DNA of 64,000 nucleotides from Setoptus koraiensis. Lineage: Eukaryota; Arthropoda. The notes beneath the pieces were generated by a model that was not told the origin of the DNA, made no database searches, and saw only the letters and a list, made by a program, of their open reading frames with translations. The stretch is from the NCBI GenBank assembly GCA_048013815.1, contig CM106586.1, positions 23,374,001-23,438,000 on the forward strand, read 5' to 3'. The position numbers and the translations under genes were made by a program. Of this stretch, positions 8,231-21,700 are shown piece after piece (position 1 is the first letter of the stretch; every line of letters begins with the position of its first letter).

Positions 8231-11160
8231 TAAATTATATATTATGGAAAATGAGAATTGACACTAAATAATAGATTCCCCCGAGTACACTCTTTGGCGG
8301 GGGGGCGGTATCATATCTCATGTAGAGAACCTAATTTGAAGTAGATACTATAATAGAAATACAAGTTTCATAGTCTTAATAATAACGTTCTTAGTATAAA
8401 TGTGTGTGTTCGGCATGTAAATAGAAAGATATAATCTTTAAATGCGAGAATATTAAAAATATAACCAACCAAGCCCACTAAAATTTCTTCGCTCGAATAG
8501 GTGTTTTGGTGGTAGATGTTAGTGATGTGTGTAGATCTAAAAAATTGATATTAAATCATGTGCTTTGATTAGAGTTGATACACAGTAAATAGGGATTAGA
8601 AAAGAAGTTCATGGATGAGCATTTATGTGGATAGATATGGATCAGTTCAAATGAGAATAAATAATGTGACTTATATATGGAGGTGGAGAATAAATCTTGG
8701 TTTGTGATAAAGGCAAAAAAAAAATAATATATATAATCATATTAAGCTTTACATTCTAAATTCTAATAGTAAAGAAGGTGAAAATGAGAATACGAATGAG
8801 CCAAAAAAAACCGAATAAAGATTAGCATTTATCAGATAAATAAAAAAAAAAATGACTTAGATGATCATGGTACTAACATAAATGTAAAAAGAGGAATATG
8901 GCATGTAAACATAACAATACGAATAAGAGAGATAAATTATCTATATTAATATGATTTAATACTATAAAGAAATATTAAAGGAACATTAAAGAAAAAATTT
9001 ATAAATAGAAATATTAAATGATTTAATAGCATCTACACCCGATGCATGATAAATCTAAAGCCGGCCCATGATTAATCACGATTCTACAACGGTCCATTTT
9101 CTGACGCTAACTAAGCAACTCTTAGTGAGATACCGTGAATTGGCAAAAATTGAAAAAAAAAAAAAAAAAAAAAATGACTTATATTATGGTTATGAAGTAA
9201 GAATTAGACAATATTTAATTGATTTTCAATATAAATCTATGTTGAATAAAATCAGTTTGTAAATTCCACAAGAATATTAAGAAAAAAAATCAATAATTTC
9301 TAATAAATATTGATCACAAATTAAAATCAAATCTAAGAAAATATTTTAGAAAAAAAAAAGAAGTACATTCTTATTATTAAATAAAATAAGATCAAAGTAT
9401 ATACGAGGGAACTAGTTGTATCTCATAATTTGAGGAATAAAATTAGATATAACGATTAGGTAACTAGATAAAATGGTATATAATCCCAGCTCTCATCGGC
9501 TAGGGGGGGGGGATAGTCGCAGACAAATTTGACGCTTTATCAGATGTTAAGACGTTAACTAATACATTCACATCGCAACTAACCCCGACCAAAAATTACA
9601 TAAATGACCAAACAAAAACAAATTAAGTAATTCAATACAAGTATTACATTTTAAGCTGGTATGCAATAAAAATTATACTTCATGTAGCATTTTCTAATAA
9701 ATAAAACATATGAAGGTAAGATATAATTGAAAGTATATTGAGATTCAAAAATAGCAAAATAGGTTCATGCAGCAATCAAATAAAATGATGTATTCTAAAT
9801 GAAGGAAGGTTCAAAGAAACGAAGTATATATAATAAAAGTTGGATAAAGAAACATATAAGTAAACGCGTAAAAATTGGAGTAAAATTATTAGTTGAATCT
9901 ATGTTTTTGAAGATAGATCCTATTAATATAATAAATGCAATGTTAAATTTAATCGTAATCTTCAATTAAGAAATAATCAAAGAATAAAAATTTACTTGTG
10001 ACAATGAAAGTAAATAATTTAATTAAAATAATAACATAACAATCCCTTTAATGAAAAATTAGAATGTACAATTAAATGATTAATTAACGCATCAAAATCA
10101 AAAATATAATTGAAATCCCAATAGAAAAGAGTATTAGAGAAATATTTATAATTGAATAATGGTGCATATACAAGGCCTAATGACATAACCAAATCAATTA
10201 CATAACTTAGAAATTATTAAAGGATAAATGACTCGAACATTACCAAAAGTATTACGATGTAGCAATATAAAAATAATCATTTAGCAATTAATCACAAATT
10301 GTCCTAATCAAACACATGAGTGATGAATAAATTAAAAATTTTATCTGCAAGGTAATATAAGAAATACCAATAAGTATAAATATTAAAGAGTTTAAGCAAA
10401 TATAAAAATTATGTTAGTTTATCTGTTATAGGTTTGGTCAAAGTTTGCGCTAAATGACTTGCATGTATTGTTTGTGTGTAATCGGGGGTGCAAGAGGGGG
10501 GGGGGAGGGAGTTAAAATTGGAAAAGTAAGTATATGTATTAAAGTATCGGAAAAAATAATAAAATATGACAAGTAATTCTTTTATTGGAAATCAATACTT
10601 AATTATAGGCCACCAAATTAAACTAGAAAAAAATAGTTAACCAATAATATAATCGGTAGTGATAATGTGAGTGGTATTGAATCTTAAACATCTTCAACTG
10701 AATGAATGAGAAAAGGATATGTTAAATGTAGCAATATAAGAATTTATAATAATATAGTATAATAGATCAAAGATGTGTGAGTTCAATAAAAAATGGATTT
10801 TAAACAACTATCTGTAATAATGAATGTTTGTAGTGACAGGTTGGATTAGGATTGATGAAAAAGTCAAAGTAAACTTAGATAATATAAGTAATAAATAAAA
10901 CAAAATTGAAGATTTGTTATTGTTGGCGGCTAGCTTGAAGTATGAGGGGTGATTATGAGTGTGGCGTTATGGGGGGGGGGGAGGAGGTAGGTGTATTTTT
11001 GGGGGAGATGAAAGAGTGTATAAAGAGAGAGCACACACAGCACAGATATCAATGAGGAAGGAAGGCATGTGGTGGATGGGGGGAGAGGGTGAATTAAGGT
11101 ACTTTCGATTTTGAGATAAATGTTAGGGATCAATGTATTGTGGGGAGTGGCGGATTTGAG
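8231..11160. other. A/G-rich, C-poor block
   Basis: The plus strand is purine-rich with few C. It includes a 22-base A run at 9153-9174 and G runs near 9503-9512, 10496-10505 and 10971-10981. No gene, repeat unit or RNA gene is seen. Confidence 0.45.
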
Positions 11161-11309
11161 GTGAGACAAGTGGTTGGGTTGGTGATGGTGTTGTATTTGG
11201 TAGGTCTGGTGTCGGGGAATATGGTGGGTGGTATTTGGTGAGTTTTGGGATTTTTGTTTGGTTGTTGTGATGATTTTTTGGGGGGGGAGTGTTTTGGTTT
11301 TTATTTTTT

Positions 11310-11343
<34 letters not shown>

Positions 11344-11934
11344 GGGTTTTGTTTTTTTTTTTGTTTTTTTTTGTAGAGGAGGGTGTAATAGGAGGGGTAG
11401 AGTAGATAGATAGAGATTATTAGTATTATTTTGGTTTTTTGTTGGTGGATTGTGAGTTTATGGGTGATTAATGTGAGGGGGGGGGGGGGGGGAGGGCTGG
11501 GGCGGGGGGGAGGGGGGGAGGGGGGGGCGGGCGGGGGGGCGGGGTGAGTGGGGGGGGGGGGCGTAGAGAGGGTGATTAGTCTTAGTATTGAGTGGTATGG
11601 GGGGTGATGAATGGAGAGGGGGGGGGGTATGGGGGGGGGTATGAGGGTGGGATGTTGGAGAGTTTGTTTGGTGGGGGTCTGGGTATACGGGTGGGGATTG
11701 TATTAATGTGTGGGGAGGGTTGGGTTTTGGGGGGGGGGGATTGTTTGAGCGAATGGGTGTTGGTGGGTTATTAGTTGGATGGTATGGGGTTGGTTGTGTG
11801 GTGTGGGGAGGGGGGGTGTTAGGTGGGGGGGGATATTTAATGGTAGGAGGAGAGGGGTTTTTTGGGGTGGGGTTGTGTGTTGTTAGTTGGAGTATTTTAT
11901 TAGAGATGTGGTTAAAATTGTCAGTTTTTTAAAC
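11161..11934. repeat. G/T block almost free of C, with long G and T runs
   Basis: From about 11221 to 11880 I count only about ten C. There is a T run at 11311-11342 and dense G runs at 11477-11570 and on to about 11850. The plus strand therefore has very high G-quadruplex-forming potential. The frames listed here (11228-11413, 11592-11774, 11708-11932) consist almost only of Gly, Val, Leu, Phe and Trp codons and are not genes. The block stops abruptly at about 11934. Confidence 0.55.
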
Positions 11935-12575
11935 ACTCCGACTACTTTTTTCGGGTTCTATTCCTATAAAGTAAACGCCATTTACTTGACTTAAAGTTTT
12001 TATCCCCTTCCTACTCATAGTAGCTATTGATCTCACGCTTTGCGTCAGTTTTTAGCCTTTATACTATACACATTTATTGTTCATTAATACATGCTAATCT
12101 TTTATCAATCACATAATAAGTAATTTAATAATTTAGAAGGGGATTTTCCGGTCAAACACTTTCACTTTATTTTACAGATTACTCTAGTACCACTATTTCA
12201 TTGCTTCCTATACGATACAAACAATTTCTTCTCCGTACCCCCTTATCCTGTAGTCGATTTTGTGTGTTGGTTTTCTTTATCTATATGCCTCCCATTCCCC
12301 GACAGCTTCCCTTCCTGAGTCTCATATGCACAGATTCTTTTTTGTTTTCCCCATCATTCAAAATTGAAGATATTATATGTATCGACTATATATAGACTTA
12401 CCAGGCTAAGGAAAATTGGGCTCTGTGTGATCTTTACTATCCACAATTTCGCTCTATACCTAATTCTTGTCTTCCCATTTTTCCTTACGCGCATGCCGTT
12501 TCTTATTAGAACCCCAGCATAGTTAAAGATGAAGAGGGGAAGAAAAAAAAATAGTGAAGCATTAAATTTTTTCAT
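11935..12575. other. T/C-rich block
   Basis: After the G/T block the plus strand becomes T- and C-rich with ordinary complexity. The small frames at 12201-12395 (+) and 12354-12575 (-) have no recognisable content. Confidence 0.35.
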
Positions 12576-14420
12576 TAAACAAATATATATTGGGTTAATT
12601 TAGATTTAATATGCTCTACATCAAATTTCTTGTATTTTAGAGGTCATAGGGGTATGAAGGGTTGTTAGTTGATATAAATTATAAATATACACATTTTGCT
12701 CTGTTTTATCCTCAGAAGTTCTTTTTCTCTTAAGCTCTCTCTGATCCTGATTGATACTATTTGTTCATTAGATTACACCAAGAAATGAAGAATTATGATT
12801 GGTAAAGGTTATAAAAACAATTAATGGAGACAAATTAAAAATTATATGGCATAATAGAACTATTCAAAGTTTAAGATTCATTGATCGTCTTTTATACAAT
12901 ATACGTTTTGTATAAGAAATCGGGAGAACTTAGTAGGTGACTATTATGAATCCATCAAAGAATCAAAATATAATGGATTCCAAACTTTTCAAATCAGTAA
13001 TGGTAATATAGAGCAATGATGGGGGGGGGTTAATTATTACCACAATTTGAGTAAAGTTAAAATAAATACTTAATTATCGTTGTGATAATCTTTTCTGTAT
13101 AATTATATAAGACAGATCACTATAATAAAATAAAAAAAATGTTAATAGATAGAGTCACTTATGTATTGAGGAAATAGGAAATAGAATTAAATTTCATAAA
13201 GAGTCTGAAGTGTCTGTGAAACATAGTTGGAACATAATAGTAAATGTAGATTAATTAATTTAAAATTAAAAAATAACAATGGGTATTAGTTAAATTAATA
13301 ATGAAACCGATTAATTCCATATATTGAAATTTGATAGTGAAAAGAAATTCAAAATTTATTGTTTGGGGATAAAATGATAAACGTTGGGAGTAGTAAAAAA
13401 GATAAAATTTGGGAAGAATAATTTCTATTAAAAAGCATTAAAAGTACTGAAAATAAAAAAACAATCAAAACATATCTATTAGATGAATGTGTGCATTAAA
13501 AAAATGAAAGATTATAATCAAGATTCAACTAGTTTAATGAAAATTGTTAAAGTTATGGGATTCATGGAATTTCAGTAATAAATATGCGTAAAGTCAGATA
13601 GGGCTATTTAGGTCTATGAGATCTGATCGTTGCATTTAAAAGAAATTGTGTAGAGCATGAGATTGAATTGATTAGAATTGAAACGTGTTTATTGTTCCGT
13701 TTATTAATTCGTTTTTATAAGTTCTAAATTTTCATGAAAATAATTTTTAATAGTGTTTTGTTAATTGTAAAAATAAAAATGGATGTATACATGACATTTT
13801 AGAATTATAATCCGCATATAATTGTATTATGTATAATGGAATTATTAACTCCTCAGCGTCGAATACGACTATTTAACTGCCGTTTGGTTCCTTTAGTTTT
13901 TTAGCCGTAGGACATAGTAATAACGAGGCTTTACTACATTATATGTCAGACATATGAGAAAACAAGAGAATTATTGTTCAAATTAATTTTAATATATTAT
14001 AAATTTACAACAATTTTGGATTTGAGGTTGAGAAGGATTTGGATTAATTGGTATTTGTTATTACCAAGGGATCAGGAAATTAAACGAAGAGGTTAAGAAT
14101 ATGTGTTTTATTTGACAATGTAATTACATAATCATTCAAAAGATCAAAAGTTTAGATAGGATAGAATATAGTGATAAGCAAAATTATATAAAATTAATTA
14201 TAGAAGGTTTCTAGGGTTTAAACGGTAATAATAATTCTACTAAAAAGTTAAATATTCCAAGTTTATTGTAATTGAATAGAAGTAGTATACCAGATACATA
14301 ATAAATGCTATTATTTAGGTGTATTCCGTTCGTCATTGTATTGTAATGGAATATTGTATAGCAACATTTAAAATTATGGTTATAGCTATAAGGTTTATTG
14401 TATCAAAAATTGTTATATTT
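12576..14420. other. A/G-rich, C-poor block
   Basis: The strand bias returns to A and G, with a G run near 13020-13029. No gene or repeat structure is visible. Confidence 0.35.
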
Positions 14421-15790
14421 ATTTTGAAGCACGAATTTTTACTTTCCTGTATGCTACTTTTCCTGTGGTAGTGCTGCTTCGGTCCTCTTAAGAACGTTGA
14501 CACCCTACTATAACTAACCCCCCCCCCTAATATTCCCTCCATACTCCTTAGTTCCGCATTCGGCCTTTTCGACTCTATTCACTTTTCTGTAATGAATAGT
14601 GTTTGGTTTGCACTTAGTCCTTCCGTTTATATTTCATATATCTTTTATTATGCCTTTTGTGGTTACTTCTTTTTACGTGTTCTAATATTCCGAACCCCAT
14701 ATTTTGCTGAATCTAGTGAATCGTATTATGTTAGCCGCTATTAGAAATTCTTCCATTTCATCTGATACTACATTGAGTTGGTTAGGATATATTGATGAAG
14801 ACAAGAGCATTATCAACGATTTCTGGGGGGTGGGTGTCAAGTGTAGTGCCAACATGAAATTAAAATGATAAACAGTTACATGGAACCCCCTCTTATTTGT
14901 GTCTAGTCCACTTAATTTCCATTTTCTGCTGAAATGTCAGGTCGGGTTTATTAGCGGTCGGGAATTAGGGGGGGGGTAACTCCTGATTTCTCAATTCATT
15001 GTGCTTATCAATATCAGCGTAGTATTTCCCACGTCTTCGTTTTAGCTTTTTCTTGGTTGTTAGGGATTGTATGGATGTGGATTCATGGGCTTTAAGGGCT
15101 CATACTTTTATTCTCGTTGAATTTAACAAGTTGGTGTCGGCGTTCTTCCTTACCTCGAACCTCAGTGAACTCCGTTGTCTCGTGCCTTGGGCTTTTAAGG
15201 GGGATTTATTGTATAATAAAATAATTATCAATCCTTGCCCCTGCGTCTTATTTGATCATTCTCCCGTTTCGTCACACTTTTTGGTCTCAATCACTCTTCG
15301 TCTGCCCTTTCATTATATGTTATTCTTTTCTCGGGGTCTTTGAGCCGCCAATTATCATCCTGTCTTAGTCTATCAGGCCATTTTCGTTTTGTGGTACGTG
15401 AGTTGTTCTCGGCCGTAACATGTTTTTTTTAACTCCTACCAAGGAGATGTCCAATAACATCTTAGTCTACCGCCTGTTTTTGATCTCAGATCGCTTAATT
15501 TCACTATGTTAATTCTTTCTTTTGGGGATTCCATCAACCAAATTTATTCTTAATCTGTTTTTTTTTCGTCACTCTTTTTTTTCGAATTGACTCTGCGGGT
15601 CCTGTAAACATCTTAGTTTTAGTTTTGCGTATTACTTTGGTCTACGCGTTGTGTGAAGTTTTCATCTCCCAGTGTAGTTCATTTTTCCTGGTAGGCCACA
15701 CGTTTTTCCTCAATACGGTTTCTCCCTTACTTTTTTCATTTTTTACATCGGAACCTAATTATTTTCCTTTAAAAATAGAAATTGTAATTA
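14421..15790. other. T/C-rich block, mirror composition of its neighbours
   Basis: The plus strand is T- and C-rich, with a C run near 14519-14527. Frames at 15053-15343 and 15625-15831 (+) are open because of composition and show no motif. Confidence 0.35.
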
Positions 15791-18700
15791 ATAAAATTGA
15801 ATTCATCAATGAGATAATTATTCAAATCTAATCTTAAAAATCATCGTTAAATCAAAATTAGTTCGTGAAGGAGTGGTATATTATTTGTGCATAAATAAAT
15901 CAATCTTTTATTTTGAATGAGTAACGATGCATCATGTATTACTTTAAAATAACTAGAGTCTATGCTTATGGTATAAATGGCTAGAAGTGTAAAATGAATT
16001 TATGTAGAAAGTGCGATGTTTTAAAGATAGTATTTATGTGAAAAAATTCGTTATAGAGTAGTTTAACGCAGTTAATATGCGTTATATTTAAAAGCTATGG
16101 GAGTTATGCGAATACAAATTGAAAATTAAATGTTTGAGGGAGAATACATTAGGATAAATACATTAAATTGATTAATGTATGTTTAAATAAAATTCTAAAA
16201 AATTGTAAATAAAGTTGTTTTTAAGCAAGACATGGTTAGACTATCATGATATGATAAAGGGGTGTTGTGTTTTATCTGTGTTTATGGCGGTTTGAAATTA
16301 GAATATAAGTAATGATATATTAAGGTAGAAACAAATAGTAGATATGATGGTTAAGGTAAGATACACGATAAAATTTTCATTTGAGGATAATAAGAAGATT
16401 AATATGGTATAGAGATTCTTCGCAAAATACGTGTGCGACTAGAATGGAGATGTTAGAAATTTCAAGTTAAAGGTTGATTGGACTTGGGTTTAAAATTCAT
16501 CGCATACAAAATAGATCTTTTAGCATGGTAGGTGAAGTGTATAGAATTACATAAGTGTCATCGGAGTCTAAGTGTTAATAGAATAAATTCTGATTGAATT
16601 TATAATATAGTTACTCTTTATGATAGGAGCTTAGTATAATTTGAGGTAATATTTTTTTTATCAAGATTATATTTGTTTATTCTTTTGAGTGCTGTATGAA
16701 TTAAATTAGAACAAATACATCCATTATATAAGAAAAGAATATTTATTAATGCAAAATTGAGGATGTATAAATATTTAAATTAATAAATGATGATTGGAAT
16801 GGTAATTCTTAACTTTAACTTATATCATAAAATTAAACTTTTATAGCTATAAAATCATCAATTAAAATAATCACCAGTAAGTAATTTGAAGATGAAATCA
16901 CTAATGTTTTAAAGTTTATGATTGTTCTTACATGATCAAGTGGTTTACATATATTATAATAATCTTTACTGGTATTTTATAATTTTGGATGTTAATTAAT
17001 ATTGATTGGAATTATTAAATTATGTTTATATTTATTAGCCTTTTTGATAAACTTTCATATATATTTATAAGTTATAATTCAAGATTATATTAAATTGCGG
17101 TCAATCGTACTTATTAAGTATTAATTCTTCAGAATCTATATAGACATCTATGTTTATTATGTGATTAAAATTAATATGTCTTGTCCCCCTTGAGCTCCTA
17201 CTTTTTATTTGATGTTTAATTTCTCACGCCCCATTTCCCTAAATCCACTTCCATTCCTAATATGAGAGGGAGACAAGAGTAAGTATTTACGAATTAATGC
17301 ACAAGTACTATTTATGATGGCAATAGAAGAGGGTTAAATACATAAAAAAGAAACTTCTATAATAAAATAATTAAATAATTAAATGAAAAAATCACTGAAG
17401 TATACCCATTAATGGGTTGAATATTCTAATGGCATTACGATATATTTTAATTAGATATTTGAAGAGGAGTTTATGGCAAGTGCTTATTTTATATAAATTT
17501 AGAGATTGATTACATGGGGGGTACTATTTTTCTGGACTTCCTTTTAGTGGTTCTTCAAAATTTTTATTACACGTGCCCTAAGATAGATGAATAAGTACGT
17601 CCTTCTTTTTTTTTTTTCTCTTATTTTTTTCCTTAAACTTCTTTTCTTTTTTTCTGAAATATCACCGTTGTGATTCCCCTCTTATTACTTGCTTTAAGGA
17701 ATCGAAACCATATAATTAGGAAGAAGTCTTAGGTTGGGGGTTATTCTAATACTTTTGTGTATTAAGACATAACATTTAATAATTCTACAAAATTGTATAA
17801 ATAGGTAATTTTTAACTGATGTAAGTTCATGGATTTGACGGGAAATCAGACAACGGTTTAAAAATGACTAGTTACAATGGTAAATCCAACTCAACAAAAT
17901 TAAATTTCAATAGTATAATGAAGAATCAAATTAAATAGAAATTGGCATGAATAATTAGCAATTCATCATTTATGAGCGTTTATTTGATATATTCTTCACT
18001 AAATTTTTAATAATTATTAGATCATTGAAAACACTATGTATAAACTAGCAATGACTAAGAAAACATAGCATCATAAAAAATATCATTAGACAATATAATG
18101 TTTTCATGTTAATTTTGAATGACTATGAATTATCAAATTTAGATGGATAATACAATATGAAGTAACATTATCAGGGTGAAAATTATATACCCGAATTCCG
18201 CCCTTCGAACAAATGAATAAAGATCTTAATCATATTTTATGTGATCTGGATTAATAGAAAAGTGAATGGATTCGAAAATAATCATAAAGTTATTTTGGTA
18301 ATGTAGTTTATATAATAAAAAACTATATTTTTTGATAAAAATAACACTTGGTCAAATTTATTATGTCGTAATTATTATTATATATGGATATCATAAAGAA
18401 AATATATTTTATTTAGATTATTTATAAAAATGATTAATAATTGTTGGGCTAATTGATAAATCGGGTGATCCTTTTTTTTTTAAATAAAATTAAATAACAA
18501 ATGTTGATAGAAAAATGAGTTTTTATTTAATTAGAAATTGTCTAAACTATATGGTGAATTAAGCTTTGAAGATTACTCGATTGACGCATCTTCTTTCTTC
18601 CATAAAACCTCAAATTGATACAAACGACGATTCCGAAAACGAAAAATGTCGTAAAAATAGCCGAATAAAAAAATACAAAAAAAATGCAAAAAAAATACAA

Positions 18701-21700
18701 AAAGATATTTTAGTAAGTATTGAAGACAATAAATAATATAGTTCTTTACAAACATCAAAAAATAACAAGCAACAAAACAAAAAACATAAAAGTATATTGT
18801 TGTGTTTAAACGATCTTTAAATAAGCAGGGGTATAGAACACTATAACAAATGTTATGGAATGAGAGGTTCTTGTACGAAATAAAAAATTAAACATTTTTA
18901 GAAGAAAATCTAGATATCAAAAATAACAAAAAAAATCACTGATTCATGGTTTATTTTTTATCTAGGGTACATATGTGTATTTTAAAAAATATAGTTAATT
19001 AAGGGTAATTTTTTAATAATTTTAATAAATAAATTTGTTGACTAAAAAAATAAATAAGGAAATATTGTAAAAAAAATAAAAATACATTAAAAAAAATACA
19101 AAACCTCTCCCCCCCCCCTAAAATAATCCAAATTATGACTATTAACGATGTGAGTAATTAAATAAGCACACAAACAGAAAAAAAAAAGTAAATCAAAAAA
19201 AACAAAAATAAAAATAAAAACAAACTAAAAAAATTCAGGTACATATAAAAAAAAAAAAAACAAAAACAATTTTGCCAAAATCAATCAAAATTTGAAACTA
19301 AATGAAAGAAAATCAAGTATTAATAGTGGTAGTGGTAATACAAATATCTCAATAAGTTAAACATAAACGAAAAAAGTGAAATAATAAAAAACACTTCCAC
19401 AAAGTTAAGATGATTTGGTACGATAAAAAATAGAACTGAGACGAAAATATTTTTGCTGAATCAAAATGAACAAATTTCAAACATTATAAAGATTCAAATA
19501 AAATAACAAAACATTATAAATCTTAAAAAAATTTAAAAAAAAAATAACAGTATTATTTATGAGGTGAGTACAGGAATAACGAAAACTTCAAAATCCTCAA
19601 AATAAAACATTTAATAAGAAATGCGTAAGAGTAAGATCTAAATAAATCATAATGAAAAATGATTGATGATATATATAGGAATATAAAAAGAATAAAATTT
19701 TAGAATATAAATTGCCGTTTTTTCATATTAATTTTAATGTTATTTCGGTGTTGTTTTATTCTCTAATTTAGTCTATTGATTGAGGTTTCTACTGTTCGTC
19801 TTCTAAGCTTTCTTTAATTTTTTAAATAGTAATACTAGTTTTTCTTCCTTCTTATAATAAGTTTGATTTCTATAAGAAGCTATGTAATAACAAGTAATAG
19901 ATTCAAATAAATAATCAATAATAGGAAACTATTAAATTAAACTATAATGAAAATTAGCTGTAGAGAAAAAATTTGTTTAACAGGTAAATTATAATAAGTC
20001 GGTCAGGGTTTTTAATAAAAAAATAATCAAAATAAAAAAAGGCAAAATTAAAAATGAAATCATCAGGGGTTGTAGAAATAAGGAAGATTGTAATAAATCA
20101 GAAAATTTATTACGGAGAAAATTAAATTAAGATTAGTAAAATTTAATTACAAGAACAATTCTAAATTTATCATTAAATATTAGTAAAGTATTTTTGACAT
20201 CAAACAAAATATAGATATTTTTATAATGTTTTACATATCAGGATGTTGATTTAAAGCAGGATTGGAGCTTATTGTATAACAGTATTATCCCAATACTTAA
20301 AAAAGAGTTCGCGATGTTTGATGAAAATATAAATTTACTAATGTGTTTTAAGAAGTTTTCTGATTAAATTTCTTTATTTAATATCCAATAAAGCCAAATT
20401 TATTCAAACAAAAAATTAACATTAAAAAGACGATAAGAGTCAAGCAATATATAAGAATAAAAATTTTTTTTTTTATTAAATAATTGAAATAAGTGTTAAA
20501 GTTATAATTATTGTAATATGACAACAAGTAATGCATAGAAAAATTAATAATGCAAACAAATTGAGTAAATAAAGATCTAATATTATGGTACAGAAAAACA
20601 ATTATAAAAAACAGTTGAAGGTAGATTTAGAAGGGAACTTAGAATGGAACTGGATATACATGGTTTAGCTTACGGATAAAAAAAAAACAAACTTAAAATG
20701 TATAAAAGAAATTGAATAACGTATAAACCAATAAGTTAATCAAACTTCAAAACGGAAAAAAATATAATGCTAAATATAATGACAAGTTTTATGTGAATTT
20801 AAAATATAGTCATCATATATGGAACTAAAAGTGGCTAATTTATGCGAAATAAGAATTATATCACAAAATATTAAATATTAAAAATGCAAAGTGCATTACT
20901 TTTTTGTTGGAGAGGGTTATAACACAATAATATCATAAAATTTAATAAAAAACGTTTTTGGAGTAATTTAAATATTATAATTTGGGCCAAAAAATTTGCA
21001 ACTATTAGTGTCTATTTGAGCAATGTAAAGATTGCTAGATAAGTTGACTTTTTTAATTAATATATTATAGTGCGGTATATCTTTAGGTTTAAAGAGGTAC
21101 AGAAGCAAGATTATGATATAATAGAATGAATAGAAATTATAAAGGAATGACATTTCTCAGTTTATTCATAACTTCAAAAAAAAACACATATTAAATCATA
21201 AATAAAAAGATGAGTTTATATTTGTCGATGTGGGGGTGAGGGCGGGGGAAGAGTAATTGTGTGAGAGTGGAAATTTCGGGGTTAGAGACATTACAATTGT
21301 TACGTTGCAGATGCGTTAATGAGTGCTAGATAGTTGGTGGGAAATGACGGTGATTAATATGGAGTATATTTTTTTTTTTTTTTTTTTGTTTTTTTTTATT
21401 GGTTTTTTTTTGGTGTTTTATTTTTGTATAATTCGTATTAGACTTTATATAAGTTGGTCGAAAAGTTTTTTATTTAAATATTATATTATTTATATAATGA
21501 ATTATTTTTCTTTGTCTTTTATTACTATATATTGTTGTTTTAGCTATAATAGTTAGGTTGTATATTTTTTTTATATTTATTATAAATTTTATTAAGTTAA
21601 GAATTTATAAATATATTAGTTAGAATGTTTTTTTCGGTTAGTTATATTTGAGAATGATAAAGAATAATTGTTTTAAAATTTTTTTGTATATTTTTATGAT

